The position numbers and the translations under genes were made by a program. The notes beneath the pieces are model-generated. The model saw only the letters and a list, made by a program, of their open reading frames with translations. It was not told the origin of the DNA and did no database searches. A DNA stretch of 64,000 nt from Litsea cubeba. Its lineage: Eukaryota; Streptophyta; Magnoliopsida; Laurales; Lauraceae. Location of the stretch: positions 48,599 through 112,598 of the forward strand of contig WHSA01000385.1 in the NCBI GenBank assembly GCA_012931725.1, written 5' to 3'. Shown piece by piece: positions 20,573 through 30,109 of the stretch (the first letter of the stretch is position 1; each line of letters starts with the position of its first letter).

Positions 20573-22343
20573 TGTTAGGAATTGTGTGTATTGCAATTTG
20601 ATGGATGCATATCATTTTAATCATCATTTGATTTCTCACACTTGCATTATTTTAGAAAACATTGAAATCTTATTTTATCCATGCATTGTTTTTAAATATG
20701 GTAAAACTCATGTTTTATGCATGAATTGGTTTTAATTTTGGATGCAATTGATTTTGTAAAAGGAATTTCAAAATTCAAGCTTAGCCTAAGTTTTAAAGTT
20801 TCAAATGATTTGTGGCTTTTTATGATTCATGATTTTAAAAATACTTAGATTGATTTAAATCATGTTTCAAGCTTGATTTAATGGCCCCAACAAGTCCCAC
20901 ATCAAAAATCTTTGAAAATTGCAAAAGTATGCAAAATGGAAAAAGTGGCCCAGGGCCCAGTGTACTCGGTCGACCGGGTACACATCCCGGTCGATCGCGT
21001 ACACTGCGGGTCGACTGGGCAGAGAGCCGTTGGCTCTCCAACGGTCATTTTTCTGACCGTTTGGATGGGGTCGACCGGGCCTGTCATGGGGTCGACCGGG
21101 GACACGCAGAAACTCTGTTTTCTGTGTATAAAAAGGCTTCATTCCCTTTGAAAAAGAGAGGAACTTTTGAGGAAACTTGGAGCCTTCTTGGAGGTGTTTG
21201 AAGAGAAGATAAAGGGGATGAACCAAGGGGATTAAGAAGGTCATTAAGGAAGCTAAAGCTTGGATCATGAAGTTAAATCTCCAAGTAAGCTTTGCTTAAT
21301 TTAATCATATGTTTCATGCTTGGTTTTAAATCTTTGGTAAATGTTTTTAGCATGATAACTATGATGAAATGAATTCATTACTTCCATTCAATCTTTGATA
21401 TTAAGTTGTAATGAATTCTTTTCTTTGATTCAAACTTAGTTTAGTTTTAAACTTTGTTAAACATGTTATGTTTAAAACTTTGATTTCTTTATAACATGTT
21501 AATTTAACTTGTTTGAATCATCATTGTTGTTTTCAATCTTTTTAAAACCTTTGTTAAATCTTGTTTTTGAAAACAACACTACAAATGCATAACATGTTTA
21601 AGCCAAATTAATTTCATACAACTTGTGAGCCTTTATTTTTTAAATCATCAACAAGTTAGTATTTGTTCATGTGATTTGCATTTAAACTTCAATCAATTCT
21701 TTCTATGTGCTTTAATCTTTGAATTGCTTTGAGCATATATTCATTGGACTTTACTTTTTAAACTTGATTGAAGTTGTCACACACACACCTCATTAGCATA
21801 CATCTTTGCACTCATTAGTGTGTTGTGTGAGTTTAGTTTTCACTTTCAAATTAGCCTATTAAAGAGGCATTGTAATTGTGCTTTAATTGTAATCTCTTAG
21901 AGTGTTCTTTGGAAGACACTTTCTTTGAGAAATCATTTGCTTTGTAAGGTTATTGCTTAGCCATATAAAAGCATTGTGTAAGGGTTGTTGTTTAGCCTTG
22001 AAAAACATCATTGTAAGGTTATTGCTTATCCTTGGAAAGCATATTGTAGAGGTTATTGCTTAGCCTATTGGAAAAGCATATTAGTGGAAATCCGGTGGGG
22101 TGTGAGGAACACAAGCCGGTAGTGGATGTAGGCACGTTGGCCGAACCACTATAAATATTGTGTTGTGGTGCATGCTCTTGTGATGATTGTATGTATTTAG
22201 CTTCCGCATTGTGCTTGTTATCACCACTAGTGACTAGTTAGTTTATAGAAAATTAAAATTGGTCATAGTTAGTCACTATTAGTAGCTCACCCTATTCACC
22301 CCCCCTCTAGGGTTAGGATCTTGGACTCCCACAAGGACTTTCA
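20573..22343 (+). repeat. 5' LTR of the gag-only element
   Basis: 1771 bp from TGTTAGGAATTG to GACTTTCA. Contents in order: AT-rich U3, a GC-rich patch of CGGTCGACCG-type palindromes (20962-21092), TATAAAAA at 21127-21134 as likely TATA box, a run of inverted repeats (21314-21774), a 34-bp tandem repeat (21944-22083), and a CACCCCCCC tract near the 3' end. No coding frame is credible. Confidence 0.95.
21944..22083 (+). repeat. 34-bp tandem repeat in the LTR, four copies
   Basis: Units begin GTAAGG or GTAGAGG at 21944, 21978, 22013 and 22046 (periods 34, 35 and 33). Each carries GGTTATTGCTTAGCC followed by an A-rich spacer and AGCAT. Related units occur in the 3' LTR and, diverged and reversed, in the solo LTR near 49755-49870, so the array is an ancestral feature of this LTR family. 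Confidence 0.85.
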
Positions 22344-22345
22344 AT

Positions 22346-22357
22346 TGGTATCAGAGC
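22346..22357 (+). other. Primer-binding site of the gag-only element (initiator tRNA-Met type)
   Basis: TGGTATCAGAGC, 2 nt after the LTR end, complementary to the 3' end of plant initiator tRNA-Met. Confidence 0.92.
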
Positions 22358-22442
22358 AAGGTTACTCCATTTAGGGCTTAAACACCCGGAGTTGATCCTC
22401 TCTATCTAGATCCTTGAGTTAGAACCCTATTAGTGTTTTTCT

Positions 22443-23738
22443 ATGAAAATCATTAGAATGGATTCCACTATGATAGACTTTGTAGATTCTTGTGTAGATT
22501 CTTCTAGATCCCTTCTTCTTCCATCTATTGGAGATTCAAACATTGAATTTAAAGTATCTCAACTTGAATCCAAACTTAAATTAAAAGAAGAAGAAATTAA
22601 TGAAAATGAAGATGACATTCAACAAGCCTATGATGAATTATGTACATTTTCCTTAGAGCTTGTTAAAAAGAATAAAAGACTTCAACAAGAATCTAAAAGA
22701 CTAAACAAAGAATTAGTCTCTTCTAAAGATGAACTTAGAGAGAAAGAAGAATTAATAAATTGTGCAGAATCTAAGTTCATGATCTCTTTGCATAACCTAT
22801 ATAATGCTCAAGATGAATTAAAAGATTTAAAGATAGGTTATGACAATCTTAATAAGGTAAATTCTAAATTAAGAGATCAAAAGCAAGATAAAGACATTAA
22901 CAATCTTGAATCCAAGTTAACTATCTCTAAAGAAAATTTATCTAATGCTCAAAATGAACTAAATGAGATTAAGATAAATTGTAATGAGCTTAAAAATGAA
23001 AATTTAAATCTAAGAGATACTTTAAAAAGACAAGATGAGAACATTATCCATTTAAGATCCAAGTTGACAATTTCAATGGAAAACTTGTCAAATGCTCAAA
23101 ATAATTTAAACACCTTAGAACTTGGATCTAATGTTGTTAATGAACTTGAAATGAAGTTAAAACTTGCCAATGAAGAGCTAATCAAATTTAAGGGAATTGA
23201 ACAAGAACTAACTAAAGTTAAAAATGAGAATTCAACCCTTAAAACCAAAGTCACTCAACTTGAAACATACAAACAAAAGTATGAGTGCAAATTTACCCAA
23301 AGTGAAGAAAGATTGGAAAAGTTATTTAAATTGGGTAAATCAAAAGGAGATAGGACGGGTCTTGGATTTGATAGGAATACCTCATATGACCCTAAATTCA
23401 CCAACACTTTTGTGAAAGGTGAGTCCTCTTTCTCTAGCACTCACACTTCCTTGCCCAAAACTAAATGTAATTATTGTGGCATTGAAGGACATTTTAGGTT
23501 TGAGTGCAAATCAAGAAGAAGCAATGTGTCTAAACTCATCTTTGAACCAAAGAAAGGAAAATCAAATTCTATGATGGATAAGACACCAAAAACCAAGGAG
23601 AACTCCATAAAGCTTAAACAAATAAGATCAATTAAGAAGGAGTCTCCTAAAATAGATTCTAAAAAGATTAAACAAGTTAAATCAAGTTTAAAAGAATCTA
23701 TAAATAAAAAGGTTCTCAACCTACCTCCCTTAACTTAA
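22443..23738 (+). CDS. Gag-like coiled-coil protein with CCHC zinc knuckle
   Basis: An intact 431-residue frame. Residues about 35-300 are low-complexity heptad-rich coiled coil (repeated KLTISKENLSNAQNELN-like stretches, itself a degenerate internal repeat). A CCHC knuckle CNYCGIEGHFRFEC sits at residues 342-355, followed by a lysine-rich tail. The N-terminal capsid (UBN2-like) domain usual in copia gag is absent. The protein likely binds element RNA and may assemble by coiled coil with an autonomous partner's gag. After the TAA a further 58 lysine-rich codons stay open, suggesting the stop truncated a longer ancestor. ATG 22458 is an alternative start. Confidence 0.85.
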   Translation: MKIIRMDSTMIDFVDSCVDSSRSLLLPSIGDSNIEFKVSQLESKLKLKEEEINENEDDIQQAYDELCTFSLELVKKNKRLQQESKRLNKELVSSKDELREKEELINCAESKFMISLHNLYNAQDELKDLKIGYDNLNKVNSKLRDQKQDKDINNLESKLTISKENLSNAQNELNEIKINCNELKNENLNLRDTLKRQDENIIHLRSKLTISMENLSNAQNNLNTLELGSNVVNELEMKLKLANEELIKFKGIEQELTKVKNENSTLKTKVTQLETYKQKYECKFTQSEERLEKLFKLGKSKGDRTGLGFDRNTSYDPKFTNTFVKGESSFSSTHTSLPKTKCNYCGIEGHFRFECKSRRSNVSKLIFEPKKGKSNSMMDKTPKTKENSIKLKQIRSIKKESPKIDSKKIKQVKSSLKESINKKVLNLPPLT

Positions 23739-23860
23739 CAAATGAAAGAACTTTTGAAGAAAGTTGCAAAGATAAATTTGAAATTCAAAAGTCAATTAAA
23801 GGGAGGAGATAAGAAGAAAAGAAAAATGGTTCAAACCCCAAAGAAGCAAACTCACAAAAA

Positions 23861-25979
23861 GACTAATCACCAATCTAAGCTAAACTTAGTTAAATCTATA
23901 TCTCATGGTGATTAGTCTAAGTTAATAATTTATCAAGTTAAATCTCCTAGAGTTGGTGAGAAGTTTAAGTTAGACCTCAAAGTTCATCCATCCCAAGACC
24001 TTAGGTGGATTCCCAAAGTTAGACAAATAGACAAACCTTAGGGCCTTGGACCTCATTGACCAACCTAACCTTAATAGTTAAATCTTTTTGTTGGTCATGA
24101 TTGCATTTGCATTTTATGTTCTTTCTTAGTTACATTTTTTAAAATGCATTTGTTTCTTTATGATCATTTGATTTTGTCTTCATGTACTTCCCTAAGTCAC
24201 ATATCATGGTTTTCAAAATCATTTGATTGTATTTCTCACATGTTAGATTTGCTTTTTATAGTCACATCTTGTTCGCATTTCTACATGTTCAATTGATTAT
24301 GGGTTCAAAGCTTTCATAGCTAGATCTTTCATAATCGATTGATGTTGCAATATCATTTGTTTGTATGTCTTAGTTAGATTATTTTGAAAAACAAATGACT
24401 TAAATCAATTTAATTTTTCCATGAATTTTTAAGTTATACTTTCACATGGAAAATTACTTTGAAAAGATCAACTTGTATGTTTTCCAATTAAGTTATATCT
24501 TTTAAAATGCAAGTTGAATGGTTTTTAAATCAAATTGTATGATTCTTGGTAGTGATATTGCTTAGAATACAATTTGATGTTTGATAAGGTGCTTTCTTTA
24601 TTTTCATATACATTATGCCCATTGTTAGATTTTGTTTATGATTTGAAGATTGCATGAATGGAAATGCTTTAAAACTTTTTGTTGTATTCATCAAAGCATG
24701 TTCCATGTTTTCATTTCCTTATGCTTTTGCTTATGTCATCCTTTAATGGAAATGAATGTTGTGATAGACTATTTGCATGTTTGCTCTTTTAGTTACATTC
24801 TTTATGCAAATGTTTTATTTGTTCCATGTATGGTTGTGTTCTTTAATTATTTTTTTTTGTAACCATACTAGAACCCAAATCCATCCTTTATGCTTTCTAG
24901 TCATTTTTGTGAAATGGATGGGTATGATGTTTGATTCATGTGTATTTGTCATACTTATACATGTTTCAACCTCATAGTAGTGTTTGATCATATGAACCTC
25001 TTTGAAATTCATTTCTTGAATTACATAGTTATATCTCTTGAATGATGGATTTCTTAGATGTTGTATTCATATGGTTGACACTTTGGAAATTGCATATTCT
25101 TATAAGTCATATATTTTCAAAATGCAATTTCTCATGTTCATCACTATGCTCAATAGTTATATCATTAAAGTGATGAATATTCATTTATGTTGCTTGATGG
25201 GATCTTGTGTTTGTCACATGCTTGCTCTCAAACATGTTCCATATTCAATTGGTAATCAAATGATATCATTTTCAATTAGTATAACTTCCAATTGATGTTA
25301 TATATTTGTGATAAACCTTGTGCACATTGGATTAAACTTGTTAGTAATATGTCCTTGTTCCATGTCACATTCCATTAGCTTCATAAATGGTCATGTTTGC
25401 CACCTCTCTTGCTTATTTGGTTAAATCTCGTGACCACCATGTTTATGTGTTAATAATCTTGGTTGGTTAATGATTGAGGTAGGCATCATGGTTTGAATTT
25501 CATTTCACTCATCTTACACTTGATAGTCATATTTTATGATTGAGTGAAATGATTTCAAAATTTACATAGCTTATGATTTTCATAGTTATATTAATTGATG
25601 CTATGTTTAGTAAACCCCTATCATCATGGATAGCTCTAACTTGGATAAATCCTTCTAGTTACATTCCTTAAGTCCATTTTAGAGTGATTGAGCTAATAAG
25701 TCATACTCTTAAATCTCAATTGATATGGTTCTTATTTCAATTGGTATCCATGATAGATTAACCTTTTGACCTTGCTCTTCAACTTTCCTTAAGCTTATAG
25801 GTCAATTGGTTTCTCTCCAATTTGGTAATTTGATCATTGAGCCTTATAGTTAATCATTATCAATTGGTATCTAATCCTTCCCTTGAAGTTATCCCTCAAT
25901 TGGTTAAACCATCTTCTTCTTGCATCTAATAGTTATATTCTTGTCAAAAGTATGATAAAAGAAGATTATGGATTGAGGG
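23861..25979 (+). repeat. Serial hairpin (inverted-repeat) array with conserved loop motif
   Basis: About thirty consecutive imperfect inverted repeats, often 50-60 bp apart, stems 7-14 bp, loops about 21-36 nt. Exact stems: 23861-23871/23907-23917, 24057-24064/24090-24097, 24353-24362/24389-24398, 24415-24423/24445-24453, 24468-24475/24510-24517, 24529-24540/24567-24578 (12 bp), 24771-24778/24804-24811, 24828-24835/24861-24868, 25086-25095/25122-25131, 25137-25145/25169-25177, 25245-25252/25288-25295, 25501-25511/25541-25551 (11 bp), 25564-25570/25600-25606. The last, 25893-25918/25959-25979, is a two-part stem. Stems are unrelated in sequence, but most loops carry TAGTYAYATYTT or close variants. 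Non-coding on both strands. Confidence 0.85.
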
Positions 25980-26482
25980 GGAGTAAACCTTCTAAGGAAG
26001 CATTAGAGATGATCAAATTCACCATTGCTATTCCCTTATAACTTACTCACATGCATAATAGCCTGTTAAGTATTTCATTTTCGATTTCATTTGTTAACAG
26101 GTGCTACTAAAGGTATTTTCCTTGTTTCATGTGTGTAGGTACCTTTCTTCAATTGCTACCTTTGCAATTTAATGGCAAAGGGGGAGAAGGGGTTAAGGGG
26201 GAGAAAATGCTCTAGCTACCCAAAAAGGGAGAAAGATCAAAGGGGGAGAGAGCATTCAATGGCAAAGGGAGAGAAAGACCAAGGAGAGAGAGTGCTTGGT
26301 CTAAGGGGGAGAGAAGATAAAAGAAAGAAAGCTTGGAGCTAAGGACAAGAAGAATGAAGATCAAAAGAGCTAAAGCCCAAGCTAAGTGAAGGAGCATCCG
26401 AAGATTTCAAGCCGTGTCAAGCCAAGGAGCTGAAGACTTAGTGTGAGGTTTAGTGTTAAGTTAAGGTTTGCCATCAAATTGC

Positions 26483-26493
26483 AAAGGGGGAGA
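26483..26493 (+). other. Polypurine tract of the gag-only element
   Basis: AAAGGGGGAGA immediately precedes the 3' LTR. Similar GGGGGAG tracts occur upstream at about 25977, 26172, 26196, 26239 and 26305. The tract sits in the loop of a 14-bp perfect inverted repeat (26471-26484 with 26513-26526). Confidence 0.88.
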
Positions 26494-26494
26494 T

Positions 26495-28266
26495 TGTTAG
26501 GAATTGTGTGTATTGCAATTTGATGGATGCATATCATTTTAATCATCATTTGATTTCTCACACTTGCATTATTTTAGAAAACATTGAAATCTTATTTTAT
26601 CCATGCATTGTTTTTAAATATGGTAAAACTCATGTTTTATGCATGAATTGGTTTTAATTTTGGATGCAATTGATTTTGTAAAAGGAATTTCAAAATTCAA
26701 GCTTAGCCTAAGTTTTAAAGTTTCAAATGATTTGTGGCTTTTTATGATTCATGATTTTAAAAATACTTAGATTGATTTAAATCATGTTTCAAGCTTGATT
26801 TAATGGCCCCAACAAGTCCCACATCAAAAATCTTTGAAAATTGCAAAAGTATGCAAAATGGAAAAAGTGGCCCAGGGCCCAGTGTACTCGGTCGACCGGG
26901 TACACATCCCGGTCGATCGCGTACACTGCGGGTCGACTGGGCAGAGAGCCGTTGGCTCTCCAACGGTCATTTTTCTGACCGTTTGGATGGGGTCGACCGG
27001 GCCTGTCATGGGGTCGACCGGGGACACGCAGAAACTCTGTTTTCTGTGTATAAAAAGGCTTCATTCCCTTTGAAAAAGGCGAGGAACTTTTGAGGAAACT
27101 TGGAGCCTTCTTGGAGGTGTTTGAAGAGAAGATAAAGGGGATGAACCAAGGGGATTAAGAAGGTCATTAAGGAAGCTAAAGCTTGGATCATGAAGTTAAA
27201 TCTCCAAGTAAGCTTTGCTTAATTTAATCATATGTTTCATGCTTGGTTTTAAATCTTTGGTAAATGTTTTTAGCATGATAACTATGATGAAATGAATTCA
27301 TTACTTCCATTCAATCTTTGATATTAAGTTGTAATGAATTCTTTTCTTTGATTCAAACTTAGTTTAGTTTTAAACTTTGTTAAACATGTTATGTTTAAAA
27401 CTTTGATTTCTTTATAACATGTTAATTTAACTTGTTTGAATCATCATTGTTGTTTTCAATCTTTTTAAAACCTTTGTTAAATCTTGTTTTTGAAAACAAC
27501 ACTACAAATGCATAACATGTTTAAGCCAAATTAATTTCATACAACTTGTGAGCCTTTATTTTTTAAATCATCAACAAGTTAGTATTTGTTCATGTGATTT
27601 GCATTTAAACTTCAATCAATTCTTTCTATGTGCTTTAATCTTTGAATTGCTTTGAGCATATATTCATTGGACTTTACTTTTTAAACTTGATTGAAGTTGT
27701 CACACACACACCTCATTAGCATACATCTTTGCACTCATTAGTGTGTTGTGTGAGTTTAGTTTTCACTTTCAAATTAGCCTATTAAAGAGGCATTGTAATT
27801 GTGCTTTAATTGTAATCTCTTAGAGTGTTCTTTGGAAGACACTTTCTTTGAGAAATCATTTGCTTTGTAAGGTTATTGCTTAGCCATATAAAAGCATTGT
27901 GTAAGGGTTGTTGTTTAGCCTTGAAAAACATCATTGTAAGGTTATTGCTTATCCTTGGAAAGCATATTGTAGAGGTTATTGCTTAGCCTATTGGAAAAGC
28001 ATATTAGTGGAAATCCGGTGGGGTGTGAGGAACACAAGCCGGTAGTGGATGTAGGCACGTTGGCCGAACCACTATAAATATTGTGTTGTGGTGCATGCTC
28101 TTGTGATGATTGTATGTATTTAGCTTCCGCATTGTGCTTGTTATCATCACTAGTGACTAGTTAGTTTATAGAAAATTAAAATTGGTCATAGTTAGTCACT
28201 ATTAGTAGCTCACCCTATTCACCCCCCCTCTAGGGTTAGGATCTTGGACTCCCACAAGGACTTTCA
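26495..28266 (+). repeat. 3' LTR of the gag-only element
   Basis: 1772 bp. Compared with the 5' LTR it differs by AAAAAGAGAGG versus AAAAAGGCGAGG (one insertion plus one substitution, near 27077) and one C/T change near 28147. It is followed by the target duplication AAGGT (28267-28271). TATAAAAA lies at 27049-27056. Confidence 0.95.
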
Positions 28267-28271
28267 AAGGT

Positions 28272-28859
28272 CGCCCCCGACCTCGGCTCCCCGACCTCGG
28301 CAACACACCCCGACCTCGGTCGGGATGCCAGAGCTAGCTAAGGCAGGGGCTGACAGCTGTCCTCCCATGGACGCTGATGCACGCTACAGTACGTGCGACA
28401 AGACAAGGGCACCACCCATAGTCCCTGACAGATCGCCGTCCACAGCTCCCAAAACGTCATGATAAAGCTTGATGGGACTGCAATTAAAGAAAAGTAGGCT
28501 ACGATGAGACTGCGCCTCCCTTGTACCTGACAAAGTGGGCTATGACAAGACAGTGAAACACCCCTTCGCCTCCTCTCTTCCTCTATATAAACACAAGAAC
28601 AATCCGCAAGTAAGAAGGCCAACGAATATACCACTCTGGTATGCACATCTTCTTCCCCAAAAATCTCCGTCCTAATGTTTAGTTCCCACACTAACTTAGG
28701 CATCGGAGAGCCCTGCGCTGCCCACAGCCAGGGTCCTCTGACCTACTATTCTTCTTCCTTTTCTCAGGCTTCAGGCGCAGGCATCGGTGTTCCTAATCTC
28801 TTTGGGTAAGTCCGTGTAGGCACCCCCTATTCTTGTGAGTCACATTTTTTGCACTTACA
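28272..28859 (+). repeat. Plus-strand Tat element: 5' LTR, right part
   Basis: Continues the LTR begun at 20324 (total about 837 bp) and ends CACTTACA at 28859. TATATAAA at 28584-28591 is a likely TATA box. It contains the AGGCATCGGAGAGCCCTGCG block shared with the solo LTR at 12490. Confidence 0.88.
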
Positions 28860-28860
28860 A

Positions 28861-28879
28861 TTGGCGCCATCTGTGGGAA
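28861..28879 (+). other. Primer-binding site of the plus-strand Tat element
   Basis: TTGGCGCCATCTGTGGGAA starts 1 nt after the LTR end. TTGGCGCC plus a TCTGTGGG continuation is the usual form in Tat-lineage elements. The equivalent on the minus strand is at 41514-41530. Confidence 0.8.
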
Positions 28880-29054
28880 ACGGCTACAGAAAGTCATCTT
28901 CCCAAACACCATCCCTCGAAGAACCAGAAAGGGAAAAGAACCACTGACACTGTCGACGCAGCTGCCGACGGTCCCCCGCCGGGAAAGGTCAGGAGCAAGA
29001 TCTGGTCCAGCAAGCATCCAACAGTAGGATACTCGATCGGGTTCATCCTCTAAG

Positions 29055-29926
29055 GATTCGACCTCGACTCTACCTTCCAAAAGGCGCACTCTGAAGGACA
29101 ACAGAAGCAACCGCGCTATTGGCGAAAGCTCGGGTAACAGCCACGACTTCAGAGAGCAGCTTGATCAACGCATTGAGCAGGCAGTCCAGTGGAATTTGGA
29201 GATGGCCGATCTCACTCAAGCTCTGCTAAATTCTCGCAATTTCGGCACATCCCCCTTCTCTCCAGAGATCAGAAACTTCCCCCTTCCCGATGATTTCAGC
29301 ATCCCGAGGTTCGTCGTTTACGATGGGACCTCAGACCCGGCAGCACACCTCCGGCACTTCACTCAGAGGATGTCGGTATGGGGCAATGCAGGCCACCGAA
29401 TTGCAGAGTCTTCTCTTCCAGCCTCGGGGACCTCCCCCTAAAGTGGTTCTGCGCACTCCCCCAAGGATCGATCAGAAGTTGGCAGCAGCTCCAGAGTTCC
29501 TTCATGACGAAGTTCCAAGCTCACAAGGTCATCCCCTGGTCAGCCGCCGACCTGATGGCCCTCAGGATGAAGCAGACCGAGAAAGTCATGCAGTTCGCCA
29601 AAAGGTTCTGGACTGTCTACAGCCAGATCGACAATGCCTCAGATACAATAGCAGTTATGTCTTTCCAACAAGCCCTTCTACCAGGCAACGAGCTTAGGAG
29701 AGACTTGGTCATGCATCCCGTAGTCACTATGGTAGCATTGATGACCAGGGTAAACCGGTTTGTCAGGCAAGAAGCAAACGAAGCCCGAGCTCAGGAGCAT
29801 TTCAACCTTTATGAAAGCGACCAAACAGCCTCCATCTCGGCGGATGCCTCCAGCTCGGCAGAAGCCTCCAGCTCGATAGCAGCCCCCAGCTCGGCAGAAG
29901 TCTCCTCCAACTCGGGAGGCAGCTAG
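29055..29926 (+). pseudogene. Tat-type gag fragment, frameshifted, no pol
   Basis: Encodes REQLDQRIEQAVQWNLEMAD, then FSIPRFVVYDGTSDPAAHLR, the hallmark start of the Tat gag capsid. A frameshift near 29380-29420 is followed by LGDLPLKWFCALPQGSI, MKQTEKVMQFAKRFWTVYSQ and ALLPGNELRRDLV. The frame ends in Ser/Ala-rich repeats (SSAEASSSIAAPSSAEVSS) at a TAG near 29924. Nothing from protease to integrase follows on this strand; at about 30110 the minus-strand Tat begins. The element is therefore truncated after gag. Confidence 0.88.
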
Positions 29927-30109
29927 ATGTCTCCTATCATCACTTAGCTTCGACCGCTCGTCAGCTTCGATCGCACGACCCTCTACCGTCATTTCGACGG
30001 CATGGTCCTCTATTGTCAGCTTTGATGGCGCCGTCAGCTTCGATGATACCGGCACGACCCTCTACTGTCAGCTTCGATTGTACGACCTTCTACCGTCATT
30101 ACTTTATGG
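29927..30109 (+). repeat. Short imperfect repeats after the truncated gag
   Basis: Units resembling GTCAGCTTCGAT and CACGACCCTCTACCGTCAT recur four or five times with irregular spacing. The segment bridges the end of the plus-strand gag and the minus-strand LTR. It may be part of the plus element's coding sequence or a junction filler; its origin is unresolved. Confidence 0.6.

Larger units (their letters stand above)
20573..28266 (+). mobile_element. Non-autonomous gag-only LTR retrotransposon (TR-GAG type), very young
   Basis: 7.7 kb with 1.77-kb LTRs at both ends, a perfect target duplication AAGGT (20568-20572 and 28267-28271), a TGGTATCAGAGC primer-binding site, one gag-like ORF and a polypurine tract. 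There is no protease, integrase, RT or RNase H, so replication must rely on enzymes from an autonomous relative, probably copia-like by gag style. The LTRs differ at only about three positions, implying recent insertion. The 2.1-kb non-coding interior is a serial array of inverted repeats. It sits inside the LTR of a Tat element. Confidence 0.93.

Noticed and set aside
20835..21268. Several frames around the GGTCGACCGG cluster, repeated identically near 26760-27190
   Set aside because: Identical because they lie in the two LTR copies. They overlap the TATA box and palindromes, with no protein features.
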